Positions 21,580-33,295 of a stretch of DNA of 64,000 nt are shown one piece after another. Every line of letters starts with the position of its first letter. The stretch's first letter is position 1. The notes below the pieces were generated by a model, which saw only the letters and a list, made by a program, of their open reading frames with translations, was not told where the DNA came from and did no database searches. This stretch comes from Hydrangea macrophylla (lineage: Eukaryota > Streptophyta > Magnoliopsida > Cornales > Hydrangeaceae), in NCBI GenBank assembly GCA_033977485.1, contig CM066983.1:104593080-104657079 (forward strand), written 5' to 3'. The translations under genes were made by a program, and so were the position numbers.

Positions 21580-21835
21580 CATCAGACTTCATCTTCCTCT
21601 TGAAGATCCATTTAAATCCCAATGGTTTACTACCCGAGGGTAGATCTACCAACTCCCAAGTATGGTTTTGCATGATGGAGTCAATCTCACTATTCACTGC
21701 CTCTTTTCCAGAATGGCGCTTCTGGAGAAATGCTTCCTTGAAGCTTTGAGGTTCATGACTCATAAAAAAAAAAGCTAACTTGGCAATACAAATGGGTGTC
21801 CAAGGATTCTCAGCAGCCAATACGAGCAGCACTCA
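21580..21835 (-). pseudogene. Copia-1 pol remnant, upstream part
   Basis: The minus strand encodes EPQSFKEA, then WELVDLPSGSKPLG and FKWIFKRKMKSD, the N-terminal lead-in of the copia reverse transcriptase. The coding sequence continues across the LTR A insertion into 8416. Homology stops at about 21770. Integrase, gag and the 5' LTR are missing, so the element lost its 5' half by deletion. The last stretch, to 21835, has no recognisable copia content. Confidence 0.85.
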
Positions 21836-22001
21836 TGTGAAATTTGTAGGACTATTACAAATAATTTATTTATTTATTTTTTTTATTTTAAAAGTGTGAT
21901 CATACAAATGTCACGTGAATGCTGCTTACAATGATTGAGTGGCCCCAAAGGAGAGCCGAGGATCCGTGTTCCAAATGGGTTCGTATCAGCACCACAAATG
22001 C

Positions 22002-22045
<44 letters not shown>
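22002..22045. repeat. (TTA)n microsatellite followed by poly-T
   Basis: About 14 TTA units run into a poly-T stretch. Confidence 0.95.
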
Positions 22046-22621
22046 TTTTTTTTTTTTTGCTATTTGTAAAAAAATAAATAATAAAAAAGTTGAAAAAAGG
22101 TGTATTGTCAAACATCAATGGCGAATTTGGGCATTCGAATGAGGTTAAAACCCACTAACAAAACCGGGGCTTTTGTATGGTCTGGGTCTAAATCACGAAA
22201 CTATCACTGTCGCCGGAACACACACCTTCTCTCTTCTTCATGTAACGCACTTCTCTAGAAAATTCGAAAGTGCGAAACTCAATAAGATGCCAAAAGCCCC
22301 CAAATTAACGCCAACTTTTAAATTTTGCAAATTTAAGGCCCACTTTTGTGGAATTTAATGGAGAGCAATTTTCACACTAATTTTTGATGTATCATTACTC
22401 ACTCAGGTTTTACTAGGTGACACGTGTCTTATTTAATTTCTATTTTGTCATTGTACTATCAACATAATTACTGAAATGAGACACAACATATCCAATAAAT
22501 ACATGTGTGAGCCAAAAATGGGTGAATTAAACTCCTCTCAATTTAATGACCCTTGGAAAGCCCTAATCTTCTCAACTAAACCATAATTTCCCTTTCAATC
22601 GAAAGGCATTACGGAATTGCC

Positions 22622-22663
<42 letters not shown>

Positions 22664-23287
22664 CTCTGTCTCTCTACGAACAAGCTGAGGACGTTTGTTC
22701 TTGTTCAATCATAGTGGACCGGCACATTCTAGCACTATTTAATTTTGGTAAATGTAATGTATGTTTCTTCAATTTTCCTCCCATACTCTTGCCTATACAT
22801 AATTATGTACGTATTTCAATACATGAACATAATGTATATCCGGTGTCCTAGTTGATTTGGTTGCATTAACTGATCTACTTTGATTTTTTTAATTTTATTT
22901 TTATGGAAGTTCCATTGGATTCTTCTCTGCACGTTTCCATTTGATGCTCTTTGAATTTGAATTACAGTAAAATACTTTCAACACCTTATAAGCAGGCATG
23001 CTATTTTAGTTTTTGTGGTTGCATATATAGTTATATTTAGGATCAAAATTGAAGCTTTTCTTCGGATTGGATAACTTTCAAGTTGTAAGAACAGAAGATA
23101 CATCATGAGGAGTGTTAACTCGATACTTAAATTATACCGGAGATAGTTTGATGTACCAAATTAATAAACAAAAGGATGAACCTGGAGAGCCCAACTCCTT
23201 TGAATCCACGGTGCAAAATAATACATAGGAAACTATGAATTTCTCTAAGGATCGATTATTATTATTTTTTAATTATTACTACGTATT
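22046..23287. other. Gene-free stretch with (CT)n at 22625-22660
   Basis: No coding region is recognisable. A pyrimidine-rich segment with AAAGCCCTAATC and a 35-bp CT microsatellite resembles a plant 5' leader, but no following coding sequence is seen. Confidence 0.6.
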
Positions 23288-24035
23288 TTTCTTTTTTTTG
23301 GGTCAAAGACATACATCAGCAGTGTTAGTGGTTAGTATGCTAAGGATAAGGGGGTGGGGTCCGGGAGTGAACCCGTGAGTAGGGATGGTAATGGGGTGGG
23401 TTTTTCGGGTTTTTCGCCCCTAATAGGTAGGGTATGGGGGAAGGCTTAATAGGGTTAGGGGCGGGTATGGAGGAGGTTTTCAAAACCCGAGTCGGGTTCG
23501 GGGTAGGGTCAAAAAATCCGAACCCACCCTGAATATACTTGTATTTACATTTTTACCCCTCAATAGTTATGTGTATTACCATTTAAAAAAAAAACTGCAC
23601 TATTGGGGAACTAATTGGGTAAGTTAAAAAAAAAAACTGCACTATTGGAAAAAAAAATGCATTAAAAAAACTGCTTTTTCAATTTGTGTACCAAAAAAAA
23701 AAAAATCATAATCGAGGCGGGGCGGGGCGGGGCGGGGCAGGGTCGGGGACCCCGAGTACGGGGCGGGGGCGGAGTCGGGGTCGGGAAGAGACACTATGCG
23801 GAGCGGGACGGGAGCGGGGGGAGGGTTTAATGAAGTGGGGCGGGCGCGGGGGCGGGGGCGGGGGCGGAGTATGGAGGCTCCGTCCAATACCCGCTCTGTT
23901 ATCATCCCTACCCGTGAGTCCCCTGGCCTGCTGCCCTTATCACTTGGGCAGGATCACATCTTGTCTCCAACGAGGCTTGAACCAAGACCTCTCCAAAAGC
24001 GAGAGGGAGGGCACACCACTCGCCCACTAGATATT
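23288..24035 (-). mobile_element. tRNA-derived SINE split by a hAT-like element
   Basis: On the minus strand, the right-hand part has an A-box-like GTGGGCGAGTGG (24016-24027) and a B box GGTTCAAGCCTC (23972-23983) about 33 bp apart. The far end on the plus strand is a T-run (about 23287-23300), the reverse complement of a poly-A tail. Removing the insertion at 23380-23918 rejoins the body at CCCGTGAG. The ends and TSD are uncertain. Confidence 0.6.
23380..23910. mobile_element. Non-autonomous hAT-like element, GC-rich
   Basis: A perfect 8-bp TSD CCCGTGAG (23372-23379 and 23911-23918) flanks ends TAGGGATGGTAAT and GTTATCATCCCTA, which are imperfect inverted repeats. An 8-bp TSD with a TAGGGATG terminus is the hAT signature. 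The 531-bp body is full of GGGGCGGG words, including a CGGGG tandem near 23715-23740, and encodes nothing credible. Relatives lie at 31912-32036 and 48488-48708. Confidence 0.8.
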
Positions 24036-24258
24036 CATTTGTTCTCCACTTTATAGTCCCTGACTCCCTATCAAGTTCAAAATATAACTAATAAACTTGT
24101 AAAATAATTCTGACCTATATTGCGACTTTAGTACCTGAATTCTATAATTGAAAGCCTAGAGTATTAAAAATATAGTCCTACAAACCTAGAAAACCAAAAT
24201 CCTATACTAAAAAAATTATGCCAACATATTCAATTGGGAACAACTATTTTTTTTTTTG

Positions 24259-25218
24259 GGGTAAATTACATATACCTCTCTTGAACTTTGCCTTAATTAC
24301 ACGGACCTCCCCTGAGGTTTTAAAAATTGCATAGACCTCTCTCGAGGTTTATAATTAGGTAACAAAATGCCCCCTCTCCCAATGGTCGGTTAGTTTTTTT
24401 TACATTAGCTTCCCCTAAAAATTACAATTAGCCCCCCTAATATTATAAAATTGTCATACAATATTTTTGGGTTAATTTTTTTAGCATTAATTTATATCTA
24501 TACAAAATACATATAAATAGGTCTAAAAAAAAATTTTCCCCGAACAAACCTTTGTCAAGCCCCCCCCCCCGGTATTAATTTTCTAGATCCGCCCCTGCCC
24601 CTATACTTCAAAAGTGGACACTTAACTCCATGTGATTGTGGACTAAAATGGAACTGTTATGATTTCACTTAAAACTGATGAAAATTCTAAAATTGGTTAA
24701 AAATATAAACACTTAACCCCTTTTGTGATGTTAATTTTGGGGTTAACGCTCTTTGAGTGAAATCATAACAGTTCCATTTTAGTCCACAAACACAAGGGGT
24801 TAAGTGTCCACTTTTGAAGCATAGGGGCAGAGGCATATATAGAAAATTAATACAAGGGGGGCTTGACAGAGGTTTGTTTGGGAAAAAATTTTTTTGGACC
24901 TATTTATATGTATTTTGTGTAGATGATAAAAATTAATGCTAAAAATATTAACCCAAAAACATAGGAGGGAGGAGGGATTTTATAATTAGCACAAAAATAT
25001 AAGAGAAATAGGGCTTAGTATGACAATTTTATAATATTAGGGGGGCTAATTGTATTTTTCAAGGGAGGCTAATGTAAAAAAAAACTAACAGACCGTTAGG
25101 GCAGGGGCGTTTTGTTACCTAATTACAAACTTCGAGGGAGGTCCGTGTAATTTTCAAAATCTCAGGGGAGGTCCGTGTAATTAAGGCAAACCTCAGGGGA
25201 GGTTTGTGTAATTCACCC
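24259..25218. mobile_element. Long-terminal-inverted-repeat element, possibly Mutator-like
   Basis: Arms of more than 400 bp are inverted copies: GGGTAAATTACATATACCTC to GGAACTGTTATGATTTCAC on the left, and the complement from 24757 to TTTGTGTAATTCACCC. The centre of about 80 bp is AT-rich. Flanking T-runs are compatible with a 9-bp TSD (8 of 9 matching), as in Mutator elements, but being homopolymeric they prove little. One arm is present alone at 54397-54773. No transposase. Confidence 0.7.
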
Positions 25219-25592
25219 TTTTTTTTTATTTATTTTTATGAGTCATGAGTTTATGGCCTGTAGATTGACTTCAACACCATTTTACAATCAACAAAGCTCA
25301 ATATGCAGTAGAGAAAGCATAGTTGTTCTTGAATACATGGAAATTAAAACTAAGAGTACAAATGGTTACAAACATAAACTCCAAATCTCTGACCATAGAT
25401 AATGTTTACCTTCTGAATAGAACCATTAATAAGTAGTACGATATTACATTTTAACTTTCTATTTGTTAAACACTTAACAACTGCTGACTCTTAAAGTCGA
25501 CGCTCTAAGAGAGCAGTGTAACTTATTTATTATTCCCAAAACACCAAAGGATGTCCAGATTGGACGAGTTTTAAGCTTCCATTCGTAAACAA
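25219..25592. other. Gene-free stretch downstream of the P450
   Basis: AT-rich sequence containing the presumed 3' UTR and polyadenylation region of the minus-strand P450. No specific signal is identified with confidence. Confidence 0.5.
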
Positions 25593-27462
25593 TCATTTCA
25601 TCGATCCCTTGAGGATTCGCCTTTTGGGTATTGCTACAATGGGCACTTTCTTTCGCAAAGTTAATCCCAGCCTCTCCTGCATGTCCATAGTCTCTGGAGT
25701 GACACTGCGAAGCTCCCAATCAAAAGTCTGGACCAGGGTGGCCAGAGCAAGGTGAACCACTCGGTGAGCCAAGGGAAAGCCTACGCATATACGTCTCCCA
25801 GATCCAAATGGGATCAACTCAAAATGCTGCCCCTTGTACTCGATGCTCGAGCCTAGAAACCTCTCTGGGTTGAAACTTAATGGGTCAACCCAAGCCTCGG
25901 GGTCTCTTCCAATCGCCCAAGCATTCACAAGCACTTGTGTGCCTTTGGGGATGTGATACCCCATATACTCGGTGTCCTCCATTGTGTTTCTTGGAAGGAG
26001 AAGAGGGAGTGCAGGGTGTAATCGGAGTGATTCCTTCACCACGGCTTGCAAATAGGGCAGGTTTTCCATGTCGCTCTCTTCAACCTTCCTGTTTTTCCCA
26101 ACCACTTTATCGATCTCTTCTCTAAGTCTTCTCAACTTTTCTGGGTGGCGTAGTAGCTCTGCGAATCCCCATTCGATGCTTATGCTTGTAGTTTCGGATC
26201 CAGCGAAAAACATTTCCTGCACCATCATTGCATTTTGTTAGAGAACCCGATTCAAAGAAAAAATTTCACGGTTTTTCCAAAAATTGAATCCACTTTAAAG
26301 CTAAAAAAAAAGAAGAAGTTAAATTAGAAGCAGCAATTTGGTTCTTTTTCGAAACTCTATTAAATAGCAACACTAACCGGGTTCCTAATCCGAAACATGC
26401 AAAATTTGCAACCAATAAAGACACACACTCCAAGTAGTTGTGACAAGACTTAGGTAAGTAGTGTATATGCTATATACGGACAGATATCCATCCACATGGG
26501 AAGAAAAAATAGTTGTAAAGATGTCGAATTACCATTATGACAATGTTGACATTCTTCTCAGTGATTCTATCAGGTCCATCTTTTCCATCACCTTCATACT
26601 CCAACAACACATCCAGGAAGTCTTTCTTGGTCCTCTCTTTACCCGCCTTCCTATCCTGAAGCCTCTCGTTCACAAAAGCCGATGCAATTCTCATGGTTTT
26701 GGTCATGTCCCGTACCATAGTCCTCTTGATCCCCAACGGGTCCATCCATTTCAAGAACGGCAAAAAGTCTGCCACATTAGGGGTCCCCGCCAGCTCCAAA
26801 ATCTTGTTCATCGACTCGAAGAATTCACCCCCATCTGCTGACTTGGCATCTAATAGATCTCTCGAAAGCATTAAGTTTCCAACAAGATTAAAAGCCATGA
26901 GGAAGAGGAATCGGCTGAGCTGTACCTCCCCTGTTCCCCCCTTTGCCAGCGAGGCAACCGACTCCTCCTCCATCCAAGTCACTGTGTTATCTAAACACTT
27001 CCTTCGAACATCATAAGTCTCGTTCATTCTTTTATTGACCAAAAATTCCATTGAGCAGAGCCGCCTCAGGACACGCCAGGTCGATCCATAGGAGTTCATT
27101 CCCAAAGAGCCCTGATTGAAGTTGAAGGCCGTTAGTACATCGGGGACTTTTCGGTCACAGAAAGCAGTGTCATGCTTCTTGAAAAGCTCAGCAGCAACAA
27201 CGGGCGACTGCACAACCATGGTGTTCACCGCACCAAGCTGCAACCACACGAGTGGACCGTACTTGGCTCGGTACTTGTACAAGGTCTGATGTGGCAGGTC
27301 TCCGAGGTCGAACATGTTTCCAACTAGTGGCCATCCTGGTGGACCTGGTGGCCGTTTTGTAGCAGAGCCGTTCTTCGACTTCTGTAGAATGAAGAGAAGA
27401 AGAAAAGCTCCTAGTACAGAAACAATTGACCAGGTAACTGAACTACTCAAAGCCAACTCCAT
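25593..27462 (-). CDS. Cytochrome P450, CYP76 family (CYP76A-like), complete
   Basis: There are two exons: exon 1 27462-26533 (310 codons, phase 0) and exon 2 26216-25593. They flank a 316-bp intron with GT donor (ATG|GTAATT) and AG acceptor (GTGCAG|GAAATG). The 517-residue product has an N-terminal membrane anchor (about 8-27), the proline hinge PPGPPGWPLVGN, I-helix AGSETT (315-320), the ExxR motif KESLR (E372, R375), FNPERF (425-430) and the heme loop FGSGRRICVG with Cys454 as iron ligand. All key residues are present, so it is probably functional. CYP76 enzymes are ER-bound monooxygenases that oxidise monoterpenoids and other specialised metabolites. The substrate cannot be read from sequence. 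It belongs to a same-strand cluster with the pseudogene at 59.4-62.2 kb and the gene at 63.2 kb. Confidence 0.93.
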
Positions 27463-27522
27463 TTATGTGGTTTTGAGCTCACTTCTTTAGTTCACTCTAT
27501 CCTAACACACACATCACTAACT

Positions 27523-27532
27523 CTATATATAG
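27523..27532 (-). promoter_or_regulatory. TATA box of the CYP76 gene
   Basis: CTATATATAG lies about 60 bp upstream of the ATG, leaving a leader of roughly 30 bp. No other TATA match sits at a suitable distance. Confidence 0.55.
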
Positions 27533-27981
27533 TTGTATATATGCTTGCATTACCTTCAATCATATGACATGACATGGACTAAAAAAATTATGGAAACAGA
27601 GATATTAATATATTATAATATCTATTCATAGAATATGTTATCAATTTCATTATTGGCTTAACCCATGTCAGCCATAACAGTCTGCTCTACTCTACCTCTA
27701 AGGCCCTAAGTCTTGGCAAATTTTAAATTTGATAAACACTGTGGCTTGTACATCCACCACCAGTTTTAATTTATGATTTCTTGTTCATATGCGATAGTTT
27801 TAATTCTAATGGTTACTATATATTATAAGATTTGTCTTGGATCACCTAACCGGAATATTTTTATTGTGCTCACGTATCGCATGCTCAAATTGTATTAAAA
27901 CCAAGAGACATTAATAGTCATACACTGTTCCCTCTGTATATATGCTTATGTTGTTGCCATAATGGTTGTGCATAGAGAAAT

Positions 27982-28446
27982 GTTACAGACGCAATACATC
28001 GCATAATACAAAGCATAACAGGGCCTTAAATGCTTTGTATTTTGTACTGTTTGAATTTTTTATATCTTTTTATACACTATTTATACAATACAGAGTACAA
28101 GCATTTAAAATTCTGTTGTGCTTTGTGTTGTGTCTGTAGCATTACTCATTGCGCATATGTACAGTTGAATATAGGAATGATTGGTGGAGAATGGCCATTG
28201 GCCTCTCTTGCTATGTACATATACATGTTTGTTTTTTCTAGTAATATCTTTTTCCTAAAGAGTACGAAAGAGTAATGTTAGGCAAATTTTGAAATTCACA
28301 CTGAATTTAATATCTTATGCTTTAAATACATGTACCTTGTACTGTGTGAATTTTTTTACACTTTTCTGTGCACCACTTCCACAACACATGGTTTATGCAT
28401 TTAAAGTTGGGTGTCAAATTCAGTGTGGATTTCAAAGTGTGCCTAG
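27982..28446. repeat. Two CA-family MITEs (27982-28140 and 28278-28446)
   Basis: Each is an imperfect inverted repeat. In the first, GTTACAGACGCAA is mirrored by TTGTGTCTGTAGC. In the second, TAGGCAAATTTTGAAATTCA is mirrored by TGGATTTCAAAGTGTGCCTA. Both share the TTAAATGC...TTTGTACTGT core with the element at 31-180. Confidence 0.6.
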
Positions 28447-29048
28447 TATTACTCGAGTAGGAAAACATTTTTTTGGGGAGTCATTCGGTGTGTACCCTGT
28501 CTTATTGACTAAATTGGGACTCATGACAGTTTTTAAAAAATAATTTTAAAATTTTGAATCGCACTTTTGTGAGAGAGAACAACACAAACATGATTTAAAG
28601 CAAAGCACTGATGTGCTTTCCTTAGTTATTTACTTTGTGCACAAAAAATGATGAAGAAAATGTTGGGTATGGTGTACAATACTACATTCTACACTAGAAC
28701 AATTATGCCTTCTTTTCCTTGTGTGGTTGGAATTTTTGATGATGCAATGAAAAGGACAGACGTTTAGTGATTCACTGATTGTGTGTGTATGTGTGTATAT
28801 ATGTGTTTACTTGGTGTAAGCATATTATAATTTATAGTTTCATGGTTATCATATTCAAAGCTTAGTGCTTTTTGGTGTATTTTTTGGAATAAGAATGCCA
28901 TTGTTTTCAAATTTGGGATAATTCAAATGATATCAGAGTGGTGCCACATGCTCTGGCAGTGGTTATGGTATCGTTACACTACTGCATGTGATACTATTCT
29001 CATAACATTTGGGATATCCCAATACCAAGAATCATAGCATAATTAGCA
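28447..29048. other. Gene-free AT-rich stretch
   Basis: No coding potential. A TG/TA-rich run sits around 28780-28810. Nothing else is recognised. Confidence 0.5.
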
Positions 29049-29051
29049 TTA

Positions 29052-29632
29052 GACCATCTCCAACCCTGAGGCAACTATTGCAGCAAAAGCAAAGTTGCTG
29101 CAAAATGTGAAAAAACCTTGCTCCAACAGGCACAGCAACTGTTGCAGCAAAGTTGCTGGATTGTCCAAATGGCAGCAAAGTTGCTGTGATAAACCCATGC
29201 CATCAAATCTTATTTTGTAATATTTTAATGAAAGATAGCACAATTCTTGAATACTTTATATTTGAATTTAAGCGAAAGTAAATTTTAAAATTCCTTTGTA
29301 GGGGGGAAATTTAAGTTTGAAATTTATTGGAAAAGCTAAAATTGTAAAAAAATTCAAAATAATATTTTAAATTGTAAAATATTTTAAATAATATTATAGT
29401 TTTTTAATTAGAAAATATCATATATTGCCAATAAACAATACTATAAAATCACAAAGTACAATAATATGGATAGAATACAAATAATAGATAAAAAAATAAA
29501 AATATATTAAAATAACAAAAGTTTGATGTAAGGGTTGGAGTGACTCATCAAAACCAACACAACAACTTTACCTAAGACCCATCAAAGTACCAATTTGCCT
29601 TATCAATTGATGATTTGCCTTTGGAGATGGTC
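29052..29632. mobile_element. PIF/Harbinger-type (Tourist-like) MITE
   Basis: TIRs GACCATCTCCAA and TTGGAGATGGTC are perfect, and TTA is duplicated on both sides (29049-29051 and 29633-29635). Internal repeats of GCAGCAAAGTTGCTG occur near the left end. The element is 581 bp, AT-rich and noncoding. TSD and TIR fit the PIF/Harbinger superfamily. Confidence 0.8.
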
Positions 29633-30276
29633 TTACTCTTCTCGGAACTTTTTCGAAAGGTCTTCTTGGAATTTGCAGTCAGTTTTCTGCCATTTACTGG
29701 TAGTCACATAAGGTAGCTGCTAAGTCAGTTGCCTGAAGTTTGTTCTAAAAATGTCACACTGCACCGAAATTTGTCTTTGAAGCGGTTGAAATATTTATAT
29801 AGGTGCAAATATAAACTGAAATTCCTAGCAAAAATATATATATATATATATATATAAACTGAAATATTTGAAGTCCAGTTATGCCCTTGTGTACATTTTC
29901 CAGTGATTATGCCATAGTAACAATTCCATTATTCTAGTTTGATAAATATCTCATTTCAATGTTCAAGAGATTTCACAGTTATTCATGAAGTTTGCAATCT
30001 GCCTATGTTGGTGTAGCGTAATTGGTACTCTGTATGTCTGTCACTCTGTGATAAAAAAATCAAATAAAAACGACGCCAAGTTTACAAATTTTTTTTTTTT
30101 TCCATCCATTGTATAAGTATTATGAGTTTGGTCTTTCCTATAAAATTTTGGATATTTTCGATTCAAAAGTGACGAGAATTGTACAATTCATCCATCATAT
30201 TCCGTTCCTTTTTAACAGTTTAGAGGTCATGTTAGCGCTTTAAATTATGCTACAACGAGTCTAGCATTTAGTCTTA

Positions 30277-30560
30277 GGCTTAGTTTGGCTCTCATTTTGG
30301 TGCTTCTTCTTTTTTAAAGTACAATTTTATGTTAATTCATTTGTTAACTAGTTTATGAGTTTTGAAAAATCGAACTTAAGGTTTTTTTAGGAGGAACTTT
30401 TAAAAGTTCTAGAATAAAGTTTTTAAAAGCTCAAGGTTGCTTTTTGGTTTCATGACGTCTTTTTGAAGAGGAGTGTGTCACTTGTATAAAATTTTCAAAC
30501 AACTTAGTAACAAATTTCATAAACTCGTTTTAAAAAACCAAGTGGGGGCCAAACTAAGCC
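30277..30560. mobile_element. MITE with TTA TSD, GGCTTAGTTTGG termini
   Basis: GGCTTAGTTTGGC at the left and GGCCAAACTAAGCC at the right are inverted, with TTA duplicated outside (30274-30276 and 30561-30563). It is 284 bp, noncoding and Tourist-like. Confidence 0.8.
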
Positions 30561-30599
30561 TTAGAGACATATAGTTAAAGTTATCGATTGGGCATAAAA

Positions 30600-30765
30600 G
30601 ATGGGTGATGTTATTGGCATTTCTTCATTGAACAAAGATATTTTATGATACCACTCTTAAAAAAAATATGTGATATCATATATGTCATACATTACATTTA
30701 CATACATATAAATAGAATGCTTTGATTTAATAATAGAGTAACATAACCAATTCCCTAAAAGAATA
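30600..30765. repeat. Diverged MITE, relative of 1512-1775
   Basis: It begins GGGTGATGTTATTGGCA and ends AACATAACCAATTCCC, with GATACCACTC and ATGTGATATCAT inside, matching the layout of the 1512 element at lower identity. Confidence 0.5.
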
Positions 30766-31721
30766 ATCACTCATTACATTTTTCAACCTTGCGCACCACG
30801 AGGTCTGACGTTTGTTTTTCTTTATTTATTTGCTATCGGAAGGTATTGGACCAATTATTCTGATTTGATTGGTAGGAAAATATTGAGTCACGTCTAAATA
30901 ATTTGCTTAAAGTAAATCAGTGTTGGTTAATGCATAACCAAACATTCTTCCACTTAGGACAATCATCTGTTCCGTTTATTGGCTGTCAACTTGTGGTGGT
31001 GAGAAATTTATGGGTATCCATTGAACTCTTTTGTTTTTGTTTTTTATTTTTATTTATTATTATATATATATATATATATATATAGTAAATTACAGTGTTA
31101 CCTCTACACTTTGGTCAAAAATTCATGTCAATCCCTGCATTTATTTTTGTGTTGTGTTTCAATGTAAGCCACCAAAGAGAGTTTAATTTTCGGGAAATTG
31201 TCATCTATATCAACAAGGATGAAGAATAATTTCAATCCATTTCCTGGAAATAAAATCCTGCAAAAGAGATTACTTTATTTTTCTGATATATCTGAAATGA
31301 AGTAATATTCACTTAAAGGTGAGATTTGTGTTCCCGAGAAAAGAAAAAGAAGGAAAAAAAACTAATATAGGCGTAATTGGAAAACATGGAAAATCTCAAA
31401 AGATAGTTGCCACTTTTTCTTTCTTTCTTTCTATTTTTTTTTTATTAATTATTATTATTTAAAAAAAAAAAAAAGCCACTGCCATATCCACCAACGGAGC
31501 TAGGTACTAGTTTGAACTTTGAGCAAAGATTAACAATTTGTACAATCAAATAGGCCCTAATTGTATACAGTGTTAATGCAAATTATTGAGCTTTTCTCTA
31601 AATTGAATCCACTAGAATAACAATAAGATCGAGTTGGTGTCAGTTACATACACCAAAACTAGTAACAAATTAGTATACACCAAAACTATAACATATTAGT
31701 ATGTAAAAGTAAAAAGATTCT

Positions 31722-31880
31722 CTAAAGAGGGTGCCATCTCTTTATTAAAGAGAGGGTCTCTGTTTTGGTCGTCGGATCGTGTTTAAAAACGGTGAAATGA
31801 CAAAACCGTCCTTAATGAAAACACAATCCAACGGCCAAAACAGAGGCCATCTCTTTAAGAAAGAGAGGGCGCAAGCCTAA
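31722..31880. repeat. MITE, GAGGGTGCCATCTCTTTA family
   Basis: Ends CTCTAAAGAGGGTGCCATCT and ATCTCTTTAAGAAAGAGAGG are inverted. The centre GTTTTGGTCGTCGGATCGTG pairs with CACAATCCAACGGCCAAAAC. Second family member after 1816-1950. Confidence 0.7.
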
Positions 31881-31911
31881 TTGTATAAAAGCATATTTAG
31901 ATATGGTGATT

Positions 31912-32036
31912 AGGGATGGCAATGGGGTGAGTATGGGACGGGGCCCCCCTGCCCCGCCCCCGCCCCTGCCCCGGTTAACTTGATTGTCTCCCCGACCCCG
32001 CCCCGCCCCGCCCCGCCCCGCCCCGCCCCGATACAA
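31912..32036. repeat. Truncated GC-rich hAT-like element
   Basis: It begins TTAGGGATGGCAATGGGG, like the element at 23380, and continues into GC-rich DNA with a six-copy CCCCG tandem (about 31995-32030). No right terminus is found. Confidence 0.55.
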
Positions 32037-32189
32037 TCCAAATTACCAATCCAGACCCAATCCAATCCACATAAATACACAATCCAATCCTATCCAATTC
32101 AATACAATGCAATCCAAATTAAACTCAACGAAAAACTCTGATGTAAAAAAAAAAAAAAAAGATTTGATATTCGGCTTTGCAAAGTTGTG

Positions 32190-32358
32190 ATGTAGATCTA
32201 TGTATATACACACACGCAGATATATATATATACACACACAAACGTAGATCTATATATATATATATATACACACACATCCAGATCTATATATATATACACA
32301 CGCATATCTATATCTATATATATACACACACATATCTATATATCTATATCTATAATAT
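32190..32358. repeat. Compound TA/CA/GATC microsatellite
   Basis: Interleaved (TA)n, (CA)n and AGATCTATATATA blocks, highly expandable. ORFs across it are artefacts. Confidence 0.9.
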
Positions 32359-32365
32359 ATATAAG

Positions 32366-33295
32366 TGCACCGATGGTCTTAAGTGTTTTGAACTTTTATC
32401 AATCGGTGCACTTTTGCTTAAGTGATTTTTTTTTAGAGTTTTATTAAGTTTAGTATACCATTTTTTTTGTCCGCCATAAGAGTCCTACAATAGTACAATT
32501 TAATAACAACATTAGGAATGACCCCATTGTCACATCATTTAAGAATCACTTTTAGGATAGAATTTGAGAAGCATAGTACTACTCTTTTAGGATTGACTCA
32601 TATTGGTTTTGTTTTTATATTAATAGATATAAATATATATACATATACGAACACTACATTAATCACCAAATTTAATACAACGTCATATTTACCTTTTATG
32701 TGTGTGTATATATATATATATGACTTATGCGCACAGTTTAGCACACTTGTAAAGAAAAAAAAAACTACCACTTATATAACATAAGCTTAATTACAGTGAA
32801 GAAAAGAAACAAAAAAGAAAGAAGATATATAGAGCAATGCCATGCTTATCAAATTTTGTATTCCAAATGGTTCATAAACTCATGTGGTAGCAGGACTACT
32901 TTTAATAATGGTGGGATCACTTCAAAATCCTTCACTTAAAATCAAGTGAATTTCACTGCCACACGTGTTTTTGAAAAATTTGGATTACAAAATTTAGGAA
33001 GCATAGCATTATTCAAGAAAATAAGATGAAATAGTAAAATGGTTAGGAATAGTATTTACTACCTGGGGAACTACATATATATTTCCTGTGAAATAATGGT
33101 ATGGATCTCAAATTTATATCTCAAAATTTGGTTCAGCATCGATCCCCTTAAGTGTTTCGAGCTTTTTCAATCGGTGTAGTACTTTTGCTCAAGTGATTTT
33201 TTGATAAAGTTTTAATAAATTTGGTATGCCATTTTTTTTTTCTGGTCCGTCTATAAATCAAAAGTCCTACAATAGTACAATTTAATAAAAACATG
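32366..33295. repeat. Pair of about 150-bp direct repeats, 780 bp apart
   Basis: The segment 32366-32515 (CTTAAGTGTTTTGAAC...TCCTACAATAGTACAATTTAATAA) recurs at 33143-33295 with substitutions. Between them lie a MITE (32835-33015) and AT-rich DNA. Short LTRs of a TRIM-like element or a simple duplication are both possible; no TG...CA ends or PBS are clear. Confidence 0.55.
32835..33015. repeat. Foldback MITE (AATGCTATGC ends)
   Basis: GCAATGCCATGCTTATCAAATT is mirrored by AATTTAGGAAGCATAGCATT. The centre CTTAAAATCAAG is also paired. A fragment with the same core (CACATGTGGCAGTGGGATC type) lies at 3008-3098. Confidence 0.65.

Noticed and set aside
22560..22760. Start of a host gene (leader-like AAAGCCCTAATC and CT repeat)
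   Set aside because: No open frame or splice-linked coding sequence follows within 1.2 kb.
23642..24056. Pro/Arg/Gly-rich ORFs in both strands
   Set aside because: They are translations of CGGGG tandem DNA in a hAT-like element, open in several frames only because of composition.
30010..30070. Third SINE from GGTGTAGCGTAATTGG (A-box-like)
   Set aside because: No B box or tail follows, so it is at best a short remnant.
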